DNA from: Gammaproteobacteria bacterium
Lineage (GTDB): Bacteria; Pseudomonadota; Gammaproteobacteria; Xanthomonadales; SZUA-36
NCBI GenBank assembly: GCA_030426265.1
Contig: JAUHYP010000002.1
Span: forward strand, 1 to 64,000
DNA length: 64,000 bases
Reading direction: 5' to 3'
This document shows positions 44,275 to 55,000 of this stretch, in pieces. A model generated the notes under the pieces. The model was not told the DNA's origin and searched no databases. It saw only the letters and a program-made list of their open reading frames with translations. Both the position numbers and the translations under genes were made by a program. Each line of letters opens with the position of its first letter. The stretch's first letter is position 1.

Positions 44275-45591
44275 ATGAGCCAGACCCCCCAGACCACGCC
44301 CACAGCACCCGGACCGGTGGACCCCCACCCCCTGGACTGCGACGAGGCCACTTTTCACCTGATTCCGCGCCTCGTGGCGGAACATGGCGAAGTGGTGCGC
44401 GTGGCCGCGCCCAACCTGGACCGGCCCACCTGGGTGATCGCCGACCCGGCCGACATCCGGCGGGTGCTGGTGAGCAACCATCGCAACTACGTCAAGGGCG
44501 TGGGCTTCGAGCGCGTGGAGATGCTGCTGGGCAACGGCATCATCGTCAGCGACGGCGCCTTCTGGCGCCGGCAGCGCACCATGATCCAGCCGGCCTTCAG
44601 CCGCGGCAACATGCCGCGTTTCTTCGATATGGTGCGCGAGGTGACCCTGCGCCTGAAGGAAGAATGGCTGGCCGCGGCCCGCGAGGGTGGGGAAATCGAC
44701 ATCACCCGGGCGACCAGCGACTACGCGCTGGAAATCATCCTGCGACTGATCTTCAGCGACGACCTGGAGTTCTTTGTCGACCAGGAAGGCATCAACCCCT
44801 TCCTGTTCCTGACCGAGGATCCCTCGCGGGACCTGCGGGTGGCCATGAAATTCCGCCAGTTGCTCAAGCAGGTCCGGGTGCTGATCGAACGACGCCGCGA
44901 GACCGGCGAGCGACCGTTCGACCTCTTGTCCATGATGATGGACGCCCGCGCCAGCCGCACCGAGGAAGCCATGAGCGACAAGGAGCTCGTCGACGAGGTC
45001 GCCACGCTGATCATCGCCGGACACGAGACCTCCGCCGGCACGCTGAACTGGGCCTGGACGCTCTTGTCCGGCGACGAGGACAGCGCCCGGGCCCTGCGCG
45101 AGGAATCGCGACGCGTCTGCCCCGACGGCGAGCTCACCTACGAGCACCTGGAAGAACTGGTCTTCACCCGCCAGGTGCTGGATGAAACCCTGCGCCTCTA
45201 TCCCCCGGTCTGGCTGTTCACCCGCCGTGCGGTCGAGGCCGACGAACTCGGCGGCCATGCCATCGAGGCCGGGGACAACGTGTTCCTGTCGCCCTGGCTC
45301 ACCCAGCGGCTCGAGCGCCTCTGGCCGGAGCCGGACGCCTTCCGGCCGGAACGCTTCGCGCCGGGCCGGGACGAGGCACGCGAGGACCAGGCCTTCTTTC
45401 CCTTCTCCGCCGGGCCGCGCCGTTGCATCGGCGAATTCTTCTCCTACGTGGAAATGCGGACCCACCTGGCCTTGCTGGCCCCGGTGTTCCGCCTGCGGCT
45501 CGTGCCCGGGCAGGACATCGCGCTGGAGCCGGCCATCAACCTGCGCACGAAACACAACCTGCGCATGACCGTGGAGGCCCTGCAGCCATGA
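44275..45591 (+). CDS. Cytochrome P450
   Basis: Soluble bacterial P450 (438 residues), predicted to hydroxylate or further oxidise a fatty-chain substrate. All hallmarks are present: I-helix IIAGHETSAGT (246-256), ExxR as ETLR (304-307) and the heme loop FSAGPRRCIGEFF with ligand Cys384. Sequence style is nearer to fatty-acid-hydroxylating classes (CYP102/CYP4-like) than to CYP107 macrolide oxidases. Electron partners are not encoded nearby. The stop overlaps the ATG of the acyl-AMP ligase-ACP gene (ATGA), so the two proteins are probably made together and the substrate may be the ACP-bound acyl chain. Confidence 0.94.
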   Translation: MSQTPQTTPTAPGPVDPHPLDCDEATFHLIPRLVAEHGEVVRVAAPNLDRPTWVIADPADIRRVLVSNHRNYVKGVGFERVEMLLGNGIIVSDGAFWRRQRTMIQPAFSRGNMPRFFDMVREVTLRLKEEWLAAAREGGEIDITRATSDYALEIILRLIFSDDLEFFVDQEGINPFLFLTEDPSRDLRVAMKFRQLLKQVRVLIERRRETGERPFDLLSMMMDARASRTEEAMSDKELVDEVATLIIAGHETSAGTLNWAWTLLSGDEDSARALREESRRVCPDGELTYEHLEELVFTRQVLDETLRLYPPVWLFTRRAVEADELGGHAIEAGDNVFLSPWLTQRLERLWPEPDAFRPERFAPGRDEAREDQAFFPFSAGPRRCIGEFFSYVEMRTHLALLAPVFRLRLVPGQDIALEPAINLRTKHNLRMTVEALQP

Positions 45592-47555
45592 GCCCGGCAA
45601 AGGACACCCTGGGCGGCCTGCTGTCCGCCGCCATCGCCCGTGGACCGCGTTCGGTGACCTTCATCGAGGGCGCGCAGGAAGAAGTCCGCGTTTCCTACGA
45701 CGACCTCCGCGCCCGCGCCCTGGGCGTGCTGCGTCACTTCCAGGCCGCCGGCCTGGAGCCGGGCGACGAACTGATCCTGTTCACCAACAGCAACGAGCAG
45801 TTCGTCGACGCCTTCTGGGCCTGCATCCTCGGCGGTATCGTGCCGGTACCCGTGGCCGTGGGCATCAGCGACGACCACCGCGCCAAGCTGCTGCGGATCT
45901 TCGCCTCGCTGCGCAATCCCTGGCTGTACACGGAGCGCAACCTCGCACGGCGCCTGGAGCGCTTCGGGGAAGGTCATGACCGCCTGGCCGAGATTGCCCG
46001 CCTGCTCGAGCGAACCCTGGTGGTGGACGACATCGAGGACATCGGCACCCCTGGCCGGGTGCATGCCGCGGCGCCGGACGACGTGGCCTTCATCCAGTTT
46101 TCCTCCGGCTCCACCAGCGAGCCCAAGGGCGTGGTGCTGACCCACCGCAACGTGATCACCAACATCCGCGCCATCTGCGAGGGTTACGGCAGCCGCGACG
46201 ACGACGTCGCCGTCAGCTGGATGCCGCTGACCCACGACATGGGCCTGATCGGTTTCCACCTGTGCATGATCGCGGCCAACAACGACCACCACGTCATGGC
46301 CACGAGCCTGTTCGTCCGGCGTCCCCTGTTGTGGATGCAGAAGGCGGCTGAGAAGGGTGCGACCCTGACGTGCTCGCCCAACTTCGGCTACAAGCACTTC
46401 CTCAAGGTGTTCGAGTCGAAGGGATTGGACGGCATCGACCTGGGCCGCGTGCGCCTGGTGTTCAACGGGGCCGAGCCCATCTCCGCCGCGCTCGCGCGGC
46501 AGTTCCTGGAAGCGCTCGCACCCCACGGCCTGGACCCGGACTGCATGTTTCCGGTCTACGGTCTCGCCGAGGCCAGCCTGGGCGTGACCTTCCCCGAGCC
46601 CGGGGCGCCCCTGCGCACCGTGATGGCCCATCGCCACGGCCTGGCCGTCGGGGAACCCTGGTCGCCCGCCGAAGGCGACGACCAGGATGCCGTGGAGTTC
46701 GTCCTGCTCGGCACGCCGATCCGCGACTGCCAGGTCCGGCTCTGCGACGACCAGGACCACGTCCTGGAGGAAGGGCGGGTCGGCCACGTGCAGATCCGCG
46801 GCGGCAACGTCACGCGGGGCTATTACGGCTACCGCGGCAGGAGCCGGGATGTGTTCGCCGACCTCGACTGGCTGCGGACCGGCGACCTGGGCTTCTTCCA
46901 CGAAGGCCAGCTGGTGATCACCGGTCGCTCCAAGGACATCATTTTCGTCAACGGCCAGAACTACTACCCCCACGACATCGAGGCCTTGGCCGGGGAGCTC
47001 GACGGGCTGGAACTGGGCAAGGTCGTGGCCGCCGGCGTCACCAGCCCTGAAGCGGGCACGGACGAACTGCTGCTGTTCGTGCTCGACCGCGGGGACGTCG
47101 CCACCTTCGCGGACCTCGCGCGCCGCCTGCGGGCCCACGTGGGCGAGACCACGGGCCTGGAAGTCGGCCAGGTCATCCCGGTGACGCGCATTCCCAAGAC
47201 CACCAGCGGCAAGGTGCAGCGGCACAAGCTGACGGAGGCCTACCTGGACGGGGAGTACGCCCCGGTACTGGCCGAACTCGCGGCCCTGGAGACGGTGACC
47301 GAGGAAGACCCGGTCCCGGCCGGCGGCATGGAGCAGGCTCTGGCGCAGATCTGCAACAGCATCGTGGTCGACCGCCCGGTCGGCCTGGACGACAACCTGT
47401 TCGAGATCGGCATCAGCTCGCTGGCCCTGGCGCAGATCCACGCCCGCGTGGACGAGCTGTACCCCGGTGAAATGGACATTGCCGACGTGTTCGAGTACCC
47501 GACCATCCGCGAGCTGGCCGCCTTCCTGGAAGCGCGGCGCGCCGGCGGCGCCTGA
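45588..47555 (+). CDS. Fatty acyl-AMP ligase fused to acyl carrier protein
   Basis: Two-domain protein (655 residues). Residues 1-570 are an adenylate-forming FAAL: AFIQFSSGSTSEPKGVVLTH, SWMPLTHDMGLIGFHL, VFNGAEPI, YGLAEASLGVTFP and TGDLGFFHEGQLVITGRSKD. The FAAL-type wording (HDMGLIG, NGQNYYPHDIE) distinguishes it from CoA ligases. Residues 581-655 are a carrier domain with phosphopantetheine Ser611 in FEIGISSLALAQ. It should activate a free fatty acid as acyl-AMP and load it on its own ACP. With the overlapping P450, a FAAL to ACP to P450 relay is likely, comparable in logic to BioI acting on acyl-ACP. No PKS or NRPS is present. Confidence 0.94.
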   Translation: MSPAKDTLGGLLSAAIARGPRSVTFIEGAQEEVRVSYDDLRARALGVLRHFQAAGLEPGDELILFTNSNEQFVDAFWACILGGIVPVPVAVGISDDHRAKLLRIFASLRNPWLYTERNLARRLERFGEGHDRLAEIARLLERTLVVDDIEDIGTPGRVHAAAPDDVAFIQFSSGSTSEPKGVVLTHRNVITNIRAICEGYGSRDDDVAVSWMPLTHDMGLIGFHLCMIAANNDHHVMATSLFVRRPLLWMQKAAEKGATLTCSPNFGYKHFLKVFESKGLDGIDLGRVRLVFNGAEPISAALARQFLEALAPHGLDPDCMFPVYGLAEASLGVTFPEPGAPLRTVMAHRHGLAVGEPWSPAEGDDQDAVEFVLLGTPIRDCQVRLCDDQDHVLEEGRVGHVQIRGGNVTRGYYGYRGRSRDVFADLDWLRTGDLGFFHEGQLVITGRSKDIIFVNGQNYYPHDIEALAGELDGLELGKVVAAGVTSPEAGTDELLLFVLDRGDVATFADLARRLRAHVGETTGLEVGQVIPVTRIPKTTSGKVQRHKLTEAYLDGEYAPVLAELAALETVTEEDPVPAGGMEQALAQICNSIVVDRPVGLDDNLFEIGISSLALAQIHARVDELYPGEMDIADVFEYPTIRELAAFLEARRAGGA

Positions 47556-47595
47556 ATTTTCCTATACTCGCGGGTTTCCATGCCGAAGCCCGCCC

Positions 47596-49848
47596 ATGCC
47601 CATTTCACGCTCTCGCGCCGCCCTCGCGGTGTGTCTCACGGCTTGTCTCGCACTGGATTGCAGCGACGTCATGTCCGATGAGCTCGATATTGCACGGCTC
47701 GAGGCCAGCCCGGGCCTCGACGGCCCCGTGGCCCGGGGCGTGGAAATCGCCCCGGACGCTTCCCGTGTCACTTTCCTGCGCGGCCGCGAGGACGACCGGC
47801 AGCAACTCGACCTGTGGGAATTCCACATCGCCGACGGGGTGGAGCGCCGGCTGGTCGACAGCCAAGCCCTGCTGGGCGCGCCGGAGGTCCTGGACGAGGT
47901 CGAGAAGGCGCGCCGGGAACGCCAGCGCGTGTTCTTCACCGGCATCGTGGAATATGCGTGGGCCCCGGACGGCCGGTCACTGCTCTTTCCGCTGGGCGGC
48001 GACCTCTACCACCTGCCCCTGGGGGGCGAGCCCCGCCGCCTGACGGACACGGAGGCGACGGAAACCGACGCCCGGGTCTCGCCCGGCGGGCGCTATGTCT
48101 CCTTCATCCGCGACCGGAACCTGCACCTCGTCGACCTGGCATCCGGCGATGCCCGGGCCCTGACCGATGGCGCCACGGACACGGTGTCCTTCGGCATGGC
48201 CGAATTCGTGGCCCAGGAAGAGATGTACCGCTTCACCGGCTACTGGTGGTCGCCGGACGATCGCCGGCTGGCCTTCACCCGGGTGGACGAGGCGGGCGTG
48301 AGCCTGGTCAACCGTTACGAGATCGGCGCGGACGGTGTCACCACGGTGCCCCAGCGCTATCCCTTCGCCGGCGAAGCCAATGCCCGGGTGCAGCTGTTCC
48401 TCCTGGACCTGGCGACCGGTGAACAGCGCGAAGTGGCGTTCGACGCCTCGGGTGACGACTACCTCGCCCGGGTCGATTTCGCCCCCGACGGCACCCTGGT
48501 GTTCCAGCGCCAGTCCCGGGACCAGCGCCGGCTGGACCTGGTGTTCGTCGACCCGGTCACGCTCGAGCAGACCGTGGTCCTGACGGAACGCGCCGACACC
48601 TGGATCAACCTGCACAGCGATCTGCACTTCACCGCCGACGCGCAGCGCTTTCTCTGGACTTCGGAGCGCGACGGTCAGCGCCATCTCTACGTGTTCTCGC
48701 GGGATGGACAGTTGCTGCGACAGCTCACGGACGGCGACGGGTCCGTGGCGGAAACCGGCCGCGGCGGCGGGGGCGTGCGCGCGCTCGACGAAGCCAACGG
48801 CCTGGCCTGGTTCCTGGCCGGACGCGAGACGCCGATCGAGCAGCATCTCTACCGGGTTCCACTGGATGGCTCGGCCGGGCCGGAGCGCGTCACGGAGGCC
48901 GGTGGCTGGCACGAAGCCACGGTCGCCCGCGACGGGTCCTTTTTCGTCGACCGGGGCCAGTCCCCGGACCGTCCTCCCTACACGGCCATCCGCGACGGGG
49001 AAGGCGGCCTGCTGGCCTGGGTGCTGGAAAACGCGCTGGACGACTCGCATCCCTATCACCCCTACCTGGCCGGTCACCGCCCCGCGGAGTTCGGCACCCT
49101 GCCCGGGGCCGACGGCACGCCGCTGTACTGGGAGATGATTCGACCGGTGGGCTTCGATCCTTCCGGAAAGCACCCGGCGGTGGTGTTCGTCTACGGCGGG
49201 CCGGGCGGCGCCCAGGTGCGTCGCGACTGGACCGTGGATTTCCGCCAGGTGCTCGCCCGGGAAGGCTTCGTGGTGTTCACCGTGGACAACCGGGGGACGG
49301 GCGGGCGAGGGACGGCCTTCGATGCCCCGATTCACCACCGGCTGGGCTTCGCCGAACTGGAGGACCAGGTCGCGGGGGTCGACTGGTTGGCGCAGCAGCC
49401 CGGCGTGGACGGCGAACGCATCGGTATCTACGGCGGTTCCTACGGCGGCACCATGACCCTGCTGTCCCTGTTCCGCGCCCCTGAGCGCTTCGCCGCGGGC
49501 GTCGCCCTGGCCCCGGTGACCGACTGGCGCCTCTACGACACCCACTACACGGAACGCTACCTGGGTGATCCGGCGGCCGGCGACGCCTACGAGATCACCA
49601 GCCCGATGCGCTATGTCGACGGCCTGGCGGATCCACTGTTGCTGGTGCACGGCATGGCCGACGACAACGTGTTCTTCGACCACAGCGTCAAGCTGATGGC
49701 CAGCCTGCAGGGCGCCGGCAAGACCTTCGAACTGATGACCTATCCGGGCAAACGCCACCGCATCACCGGTGAGGCGGAACGCACCCACCTGTACACGATG
49801 ATGCTGGAATTCTTCCGGCGCCACCTCGCACCGGCGGAAGAGGGGTGA
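47596..49848 (+). CDS. Exported prolyl oligopeptidase-family peptidase (S9, DPP-IV-like)
   Basis: Serine peptidase of 750 residues. A short signal peptide ([14 protein letters not shown]) precedes an N-terminal propeller (about 40-480) with [19 protein letters not shown] and [11 protein letters not shown], which carries the DPP-IV-type Glu motif [11 protein letters not shown]. The alpha/beta-hydrolase domain has [10 protein letters not shown] (Ser615), [13 protein letters not shown] (Asp689) and YPGKRHRI (His721). It should release N-terminal X-Pro or X-Ala dipeptides in the periplasm or outside. Start ATG 47596. It is 40 bp after the FAAL-ACP gene, so the same transcript may include it; TATACT at 47563-47568 is a possible separate -10. 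Confidence 0.94.
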   Translation: MPISRSRAALAVCLTACLALDCSDVMSDELDIARLEASPGLDGPVARGVEIAPDASRVTFLRGREDDRQQLDLWEFHIADGVERRLVDSQALLGAPEVLDEVEKARRERQRVFFTGIVEYAWAPDGRSLLFPLGGDLYHLPLGGEPRRLTDTEATETDARVSPGGRYVSFIRDRNLHLVDLASGDARALTDGATDTVSFGMAEFVAQEEMYRFTGYWWSPDDRRLAFTRVDEAGVSLVNRYEIGADGVTTVPQRYPFAGEANARVQLFLLDLATGEQREVAFDASGDDYLARVDFAPDGTLVFQRQSRDQRRLDLVFVDPVTLEQTVVLTERADTWINLHSDLHFTADAQRFLWTSERDGQRHLYVFSRDGQLLRQLTDGDGSVAETGRGGGGVRALDEANGLAWFLAGRETPIEQHLYRVPLDGSAGPERVTEAGGWHEATVARDGSFFVDRGQSPDRPPYTAIRDGEGGLLAWVLENALDDSHPYHPYLAGHRPAEFGTLPGADGTPLYWEMIRPVGFDPSGKHPAVVFVYGGPGGAQVRRDWTVDFRQVLAREGFVVFTVDNRGTGGRGTAFDAPIHHRLGFAELEDQVAGVDWLAQQPGVDGERIGIYGGSYGGTMTLLSLFRAPERFAAGVALAPVTDWRLYDTHYTERYLGDPAAGDAYEITSPMRYVDGLADPLLLVHGMADDNVFFDHSVKLMASLQGAGKTFELMTYPGKRHRITGEAERTHLYTMMLEFFRRHLAPAEEG

Positions 49849-49849
49849 A

Positions 49850-50419
49850 TCAGCCGAACGGCGCCACGCCGATCCAGGCCAGGTGCCACCAGCGCACGAA
49901 AAGCACGTAGAGCGCCAGCCCCAGGGCCAGCAGGATGAAGTCGTTGGCCCGGCTGTGGGTCACCACCGGGGTCTCGTTGGCGGGCCGCCAGCGGTAGGAG
50001 ATGCGGCAGACCACGGCCCAGGCCAGCAGGCTGCCGAACAGGACGATGTCCGCCAGGGTGCCGTTCACCAGCAGGTGGGCGAGGGCCCAGAGCTTGAGCG
50101 CGACCAGCTGGGGGTGCTTCAGGGTGGTCTTGATGCGGCCCGGAAAGTAGGGCGCCAGGAAGAACACGAACACCGGCAGGAGCAGCAGGGCCGCCACGTG
50201 GCGCAGCCAGGTGGGCGGCACCCAGAGCAGCACCGGATCCAGGCGGGCTTCCGCGTAGCCTTTCACGATGCCGACCACACCCGCGAGGGCGACGAAGACC
50301 ACCAGGGCTTTCCAGGCCGCCTTGTGCTTGTCGGCGAAACGGTCGCGCCAGCCGGGAGCGACGACGGCCACGGAGTGGCTGCCGATGAACAGCACCAGGC
50401 CTAGAATCATTTTTTCCAT
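49850..50419 (-). CDS. NnrU-family membrane protein
   Basis: Polytopic membrane protein (189 residues, five or six spans) of the NnrU family: MILGLVLFIGSHSVAVVAP, RIKTTLKHPQLVALKLWALAHLLVNG and ILFGSLLAWAVVCRISYR. NnrU was first found in denitrification clusters but is widespread; no nitrogen-oxide genes are near. It is related to the NnrU/isoprenylcysteine methyltransferase-like fold, and its reaction is unknown. GGGGGA lies just before the ATG. It converges with the peptidase gene with a single base between stops. Confidence 0.9.
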   Translation of the reverse strand: MEKMILGLVLFIGSHSVAVVAPGWRDRFADKHKAAWKALVVFVALAGVVGIVKGYAEARLDPVLLWVPPTWLRHVAALLLLPVFVFFLAPYFPGRIKTTLKHPQLVALKLWALAHLLVNGTLADIVLFGSLLAWAVVCRISYRWRPANETPVVTHSRANDFILLALGLALYVLFVRWWHLAWIGVAPFG

Positions 50420-50502
50420 GGATCCCCCGTCGTCCTGGCTGGAATGTTAATTCGGCGAGCGCGCCACCGCCAGTCTGGCGGTCAGCCAGGCGTCCCTGCC
50501 GT

Positions 50503-51264
50503 TCAGAGCAGGTCGTCGATGTTCATGACGACGGTCGAGCCGTCGCCGATGTCTCCGCAGGCCACGTAGATCAGGGTGACATTGTCCGGCGCGCCGCGGA
50601 CCAGGGCCGTGTGCAACAGGGACTGGACGACTTCCTCGCTGTCGCTGTTGTTCATCATTTCGTCGATTTCCCGGTCCTCGACCAGCCGCGTCAGCCCGTC
50701 GGAGCACAGCAGAAACTGGTCGCCGTCCAGGACCTGGAAGGTGCGGGTGTCGATTTCCAGGGGAACGTCGATGCCGACGGCCCGGGTGATCACGTTCGAC
50801 ATGGGGTGTTTTTCCGCCTCTTCCGGGCGAATCAGGTGGTTGTCGAGCAGTTCCTGGACATGGCTGTGGTCGCGCGTGAGCTGCTCGAAGGTGTCGGACC
50901 GCCGCCGGTAGATACGGCTGTCGCCGGCCCAGACCACGGCGCCCTGGCCGTCCTGGATCAGCAGCGCGACGATGGTGCTCCCCGGTTGGCGGTCGCGGCT
51001 GAACCGCTCCGCATCGTTCACCAGGGCCTCGTTCACGTCGAGGATGTGTTGCTGTAGGTGCTCCAGTGACGCCTCGAAACTGTCGGAGCGTGACATGCGC
51101 CCCACTTCGCCGACGACGGCCTGGCTGGCCACCTCTCCGGACTCGTGGCCGCCCATGCCGTCGGCGACCACCCAGACACCTTCCTCGCCGAGGTCGAGAA
51201 AGGAGTCCTCATTGAGTTCTCGCACCATGCCGACGTGGGTCGCGGCCTTTGAAAGGATGTTCAT
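50503..51264 (-). CDS. pppA: PP2C-type phosphatase of the type VI secretion locus
   Basis: PP2C Ser/Thr phosphatase (253 residues). Metal-binding motifs: VRELNEDSFLDL, VVADGMGGHESGEVAS, VWAGDSRIYRR, LLCSDGLTRLVEDREI and GAPDNVTLIYV. In type VI systems PppA removes phosphate from the FHA protein and opposes the PpkA kinase. The gene is last in the minus-strand T6SS operon, 19 bp after tagF, and is probably co-transcribed. I start at ATG 51264 (MNILSKAATHVG); an upstream in-frame start has no sequence support. No kinase is encoded in the window. Confidence 0.92.
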   Translation of the reverse strand: MNILSKAATHVGMVRELNEDSFLDLGEEGVWVVADGMGGHESGEVASQAVVGEVGRMSRSDSFEASLEHLQQHILDVNEALVNDAERFSRDRQPGSTIVALLIQDGQGAVVWAGDSRIYRRRSDTFEQLTRDHSHVQELLDNHLIRPEEAEKHPMSNVITRAVGIDVPLEIDTRTFQVLDGDQFLLCSDGLTRLVEDREIDEMMNNSDSEEVVQSLLHTALVRGAPDNVTLIYVACGDIGDGSTVVMNIDDLL

Positions 51265-51283
51265 GGACCGACTCTCCGCGCGA

Positions 51284-52033
51284 TCATTGGGACAGGAACT
51301 CGTCGAGGACATCGTCGCCCTCGCTCTTGGGGTCTTCAGCGTCCGTGCTGACCATCATGTCGAGGAACAGGGACGTGGCCGGCAGGTGACGGCAGCACAG
51401 CAGCTGTGGGCCCACCTGGTTGGATCCGTCCTGCAACCACAGGCCGTAGCTGCCTTCCCGTCCCTCCTGGACCAGGGCATGCAGCAGTGCGTCGAGGCGG
51501 CCGGTGGCCGTGTCGGCGCCGGTGAACGCCAGGCGCATCCAGTCGTCGCCGCGTTCCAGCGTACCGGGTGAACGCAGGCCCTCGACCTCCGGTGTCGGCA
51601 GTTCATTGAGCGATTGGTCGATGCGGTCCTGGTCCCATTCGTCGCCCAGGGCCGTCAGCGCCAGGTCCTCAAGGTCACCCAGCCAGGCGTGGTGCCGGGC
51701 CAGGAAGAGGGCGGGAGAAGTCCCCGCCGGCAGCAGCGCGGCCAGGGTGAAGTTGAAGTAACGCCCCACCTTGTCGACGCTGGGAATGGTCACCCCCGCC
51801 ACGGCCTGTTCCCCACAGATGCCATTCCCCAGGACGAAGGTCCAGGCGGGGCAGCTGAGATAGAAGGTCAGCCACTCCTGCGGAAGGCGTTCCTTGGCGG
51901 CGGCGATGCCGGCCTGCAACCAGTCGTCCCAGGGCGCGGTGAAATCGCGCGGCAGGCGCTTCTGGATGAAGTCCCCGTAGGCCGGCAGCTTGCCGTAGAA
52001 CCCCGGGTCGGAGACGCGGTCGAGTTCGCTCAC
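51284..52033 (-). CDS. tagF: Type VI secretion accessory protein TagF
   Basis: TagF-family protein (249 residues) with the family opening DPGFYGKLPAYGDFIQKRLP, then WDDWLQAGIAAAKERLP, WTFVLGNGICGEQAVAGV and VGRYFNFTL. TagF represses T6SS assembly post-translationally in Pseudomonas, acting on the FHA protein. It overlaps the tssM stop by 4 bp and is followed by pppA, so the regulatory proteins are made with the membrane complex. No fused PppA domain is present; the phosphatase is a separate protein. Confidence 0.94.
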   Translation of the reverse strand: MSELDRVSDPGFYGKLPAYGDFIQKRLPRDFTAPWDDWLQAGIAAAKERLPQEWLTFYLSCPAWTFVLGNGICGEQAVAGVTIPSVDKVGRYFNFTLAALLPAGTSPALFLARHHAWLGDLEDLALTALGDEWDQDRIDQSLNELPTPEVEGLRSPGTLERGDDWMRLAFTGADTATGRLDALLHALVQEGREGSYGLWLQDGSNQVGPQLLCCRHLPATSLFLDMMVSTDAEDPKSEGDDVLDEFLSQ

Positions 52034-55000
52034 AGCTGGTCCGGGCAGCGGAAGCTGCGCAGGTCGCGCAGGTCGAAGGGGTTGAAGGCGCTCGCGGCGC
52101 GGATCTCGTACTCCGCCCAGCGCTCGTCCAGTTCGAACCGCACCTGGAAGGCTTCCGAGTTGCCCGAGGCCTGCAGCCCCGAGCGGTCGAACATGCGGAA
52201 CAGGGACCAGGGGCCGGTTTCCGAATTGCCCGAGCGGCCCGCGCTGCTCGCCGGCACGAACTGGTAACCCACCATGCCCTGGACGGCGTCACCCGGCCAG
52301 CGGAAGGTCTTGGCGATGATGGGGCCGTGGCTGTAGCTGGTGCTCTCGCCATTGATGCTGAGCGTGAAGTTCGTGGCGGCCGCATCCAGGCGTACCGGGC
52401 GCATCTCGAAGGTGACCGAGGGCAGGGCGCCACCGCCGGAGAAGAAGGCCCGCTGGATGTTCTTCGCCTGCTGCATGTAGCGCAGCGAAGACGGGTTGAT
52501 GCGGACCGTGTTGGCGTACGCCGGGCGCAACGCCCAGGTCGGCCGGGTGGTGTCCACCACCTGGGCCAGGTACTTGTTGAAGAAGGTGTCGAGAATGCCC
52601 GAGTTCGGCGCGAAGAAGGTGCCGAAATCGTACAGCGGCACGGCCTGCGTGCTGTCGCGATTGAAGGGGTACCGGCCATTGATGGCCTGGCGGCAGAACG
52701 GCGCCACCTCCGCGGACCAGGCGGCCTGGATGGCCGTGGACGCGTCCCCGGCGATCAGGTTGTCGCTCTGCGAGACCACGTCCAGCACCCAGTCCCGGAT
52801 GGGCGCCGGCGTGCGCTGCCCCCGCTGGCGCACTGCCGTGAGGGCGGAACTCGCCTCGTTCTGCATGTCGCTGATGAGCGCGTCGGCCGAGGCCCGTGAC
52901 AGGGTCTCGATGTAGCGGTACAGGTTGTCCAGGTCCGCGATCAGCGTGTCCAGCGGCGAGGGCCTGCCGTCGTCGGCGCCCCCGGCGAGTTGATGCACGC
53001 CGGCGAAGCTCCGGTCCACCATGGCCGGGTCCACGAGGTCGGGGTTGGTGCCCTGGCTGCGCAGGATGGCTTCGAACTTCTCGCGCAGGGAGGCGTCCTC
53101 CTGGGCGCCACGTATGACCTCCTCGGGCGTGAGGCGGGTGGCGTTGGACACGTTCACCAGCAACTGCCGCAGTGGCGAGGCATCGCCGGAGAGCACCAGC
53201 AGGATGCTGGCGGCCTGTTCCATGCCGCTGAACGGCCGGATGCGCACGTCTTCCAGGAAATCGATCCAGCTGCGAACGTAGTCCTCGAGGTAGGCCAGCC
53301 GGATCCCGTTGATCAGGTCCGTTTCCGAGACCTGCACGGCGTCCGTGGCCTCCGTGGCGAAGATCCAGGCCTCGTCCTCGACCTGCTCGATGGCGTCCTC
53401 TTCCGCCGGCAGGTACATCTCCTGGTAGCCCAGGGGCGAGAAGAACGCGGGCACGCCGCTGTTGAAGGGCGCGCCGCTGGAGCGGGTGAACACCAGGGGG
53501 CCGTCGGGGCCGGTCATGGTGCCGAGAGAGTAGGTTTCGCCCTCGTCGATGTGCTCGCTCTTGATGACGGAGTAGATGCGCTGGGCCAGGGTGGTCCGGC
53601 CGAGCACGATGCGCGCGCTGGTCACCAGGTTGCGGTCCAGGTCGAAGGGCGGTGACAGGGGCTGCAGGTCGAGCAGGGCGTCGAGATGCCCCTTCAGCTC
53701 GTCCAGTTGCTCGTTGGTCATGACGCGGGCCAGGTCCCTGTCCCAGTCGGCCGTGACGACCTCGCGGACGTAGTCCTCGTCCAGGCGGTCGGGCGTGCCC
53801 AGCATCAGGTAGGCCTTCAGCAGTTCGTAGACCCGGTTCGGGTCGTTCATGCTCGCGTTCAGGTCCTGCTCCATGCCGATCATGAGTCGGGGCAGGAACG
53901 CCTGTTCGAGGATGCGCTTGTAGGCCGGAATGGTGCCGTTCTCACCCAGCCGGTCCCCCTGGTACAGGCCCCAGCGCATGCGCAGGGGCGGGGACTCAAA
54001 GCTCGCCTCGTAGCCCACGGGCAGCGCCCGGGCCTCGTTGAGCAGGGGCAGGATGCCGCGCATGGAGGCATCGCTGGGCTTGACGTCGTCGATGGTCTCG
54101 CGGATTTCCACGGCGGACTGGTCGACATCGGCGATCAGGCCCTTGTTGGCGCCATGGCTGATCCACCAGGCGATGTTCAGCAGGATGGGGACGGCGATCA
54201 GCGCCGCCCAGCCGGCCTTGCGCGCAATGCCGTACATGCGCTCGACCTTCAGGTTCGCGCCGGCCAGGCCCGATTCGCCGAAGATCACCTTCATCATCAG
54301 GTCCTGGATGAAGAAGGCCTTGCCCTTGGAGGGCATGGACTGCGTGGCCGAGCGGCTCAGGCTGAAGTTGCTGGCCAGCTGGCTCATGATCCGGTTGAAG
54401 GGCGTGCCCTCCTGGGTGCCGCTGGTGAAGTACACGCCGCGAAGCAGGGGCGTGGTCTTGAAGCGGCTGGGTTTGAACACCTGGCCCAGGAACTGCTCGA
54501 TGGCTTCGCGGGAAGAGGCCATCTGCAGGGGGAAGTTGTAGATCAGCTCGCGGCGCTGGACGTCGCGCTCCTCCTGGAGGCGCTGCACCAGCCGTTCCTC
54601 CATGCGCTGCTGCAGCGCGGAGAATTCGCCGTCGAAGGCCTTCAGCGGGTCCTCGTCGAGCCCGAGGGTGAAGCCCCAGACCTGCGCCCGCTCATTGCGG
54701 TCCAGGTCGCCGTAGAACTCCATGAAGCCGGCCAGCAGGTCGGACTTCGTGAACATCAGGTAGATCGGGAACCGCACCCCCAGCTGATCGTAGAGCTCCT
54801 GGATTCGGTCGCTGATGGCCTTGGCCGTGCGCTCCTTGTCGCGCTCGCTCTGGCGCAGCAGCTCTTCCGTGCTGATGGCCAGGATGATGCCGTTGATGGG
54901 CCGCCGCGCGCGGTGCTTCTTGAGCAGCTTGAGGAAGCCCAGCCAGGCCGAGTTGTCGACATCCTGGTTGCTGTCCTGGGTGGTGTAGCGGCCGGCCGTG

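Noticed and set aside
44059-45600. Acyltransferase frame continuing upstream, antisense through the P450 gene
   Set aside because: The upstream part has no acyltransferase homology and lies opposite a clear P450; the natural start is the ATG at 44058.
49850-50419. Denitrification cluster suggested by the NnrU-like gene
   Set aside because: No nitric oxide, nitrite or nitrous oxide reductase genes are near, and NnrU proteins are widespread.
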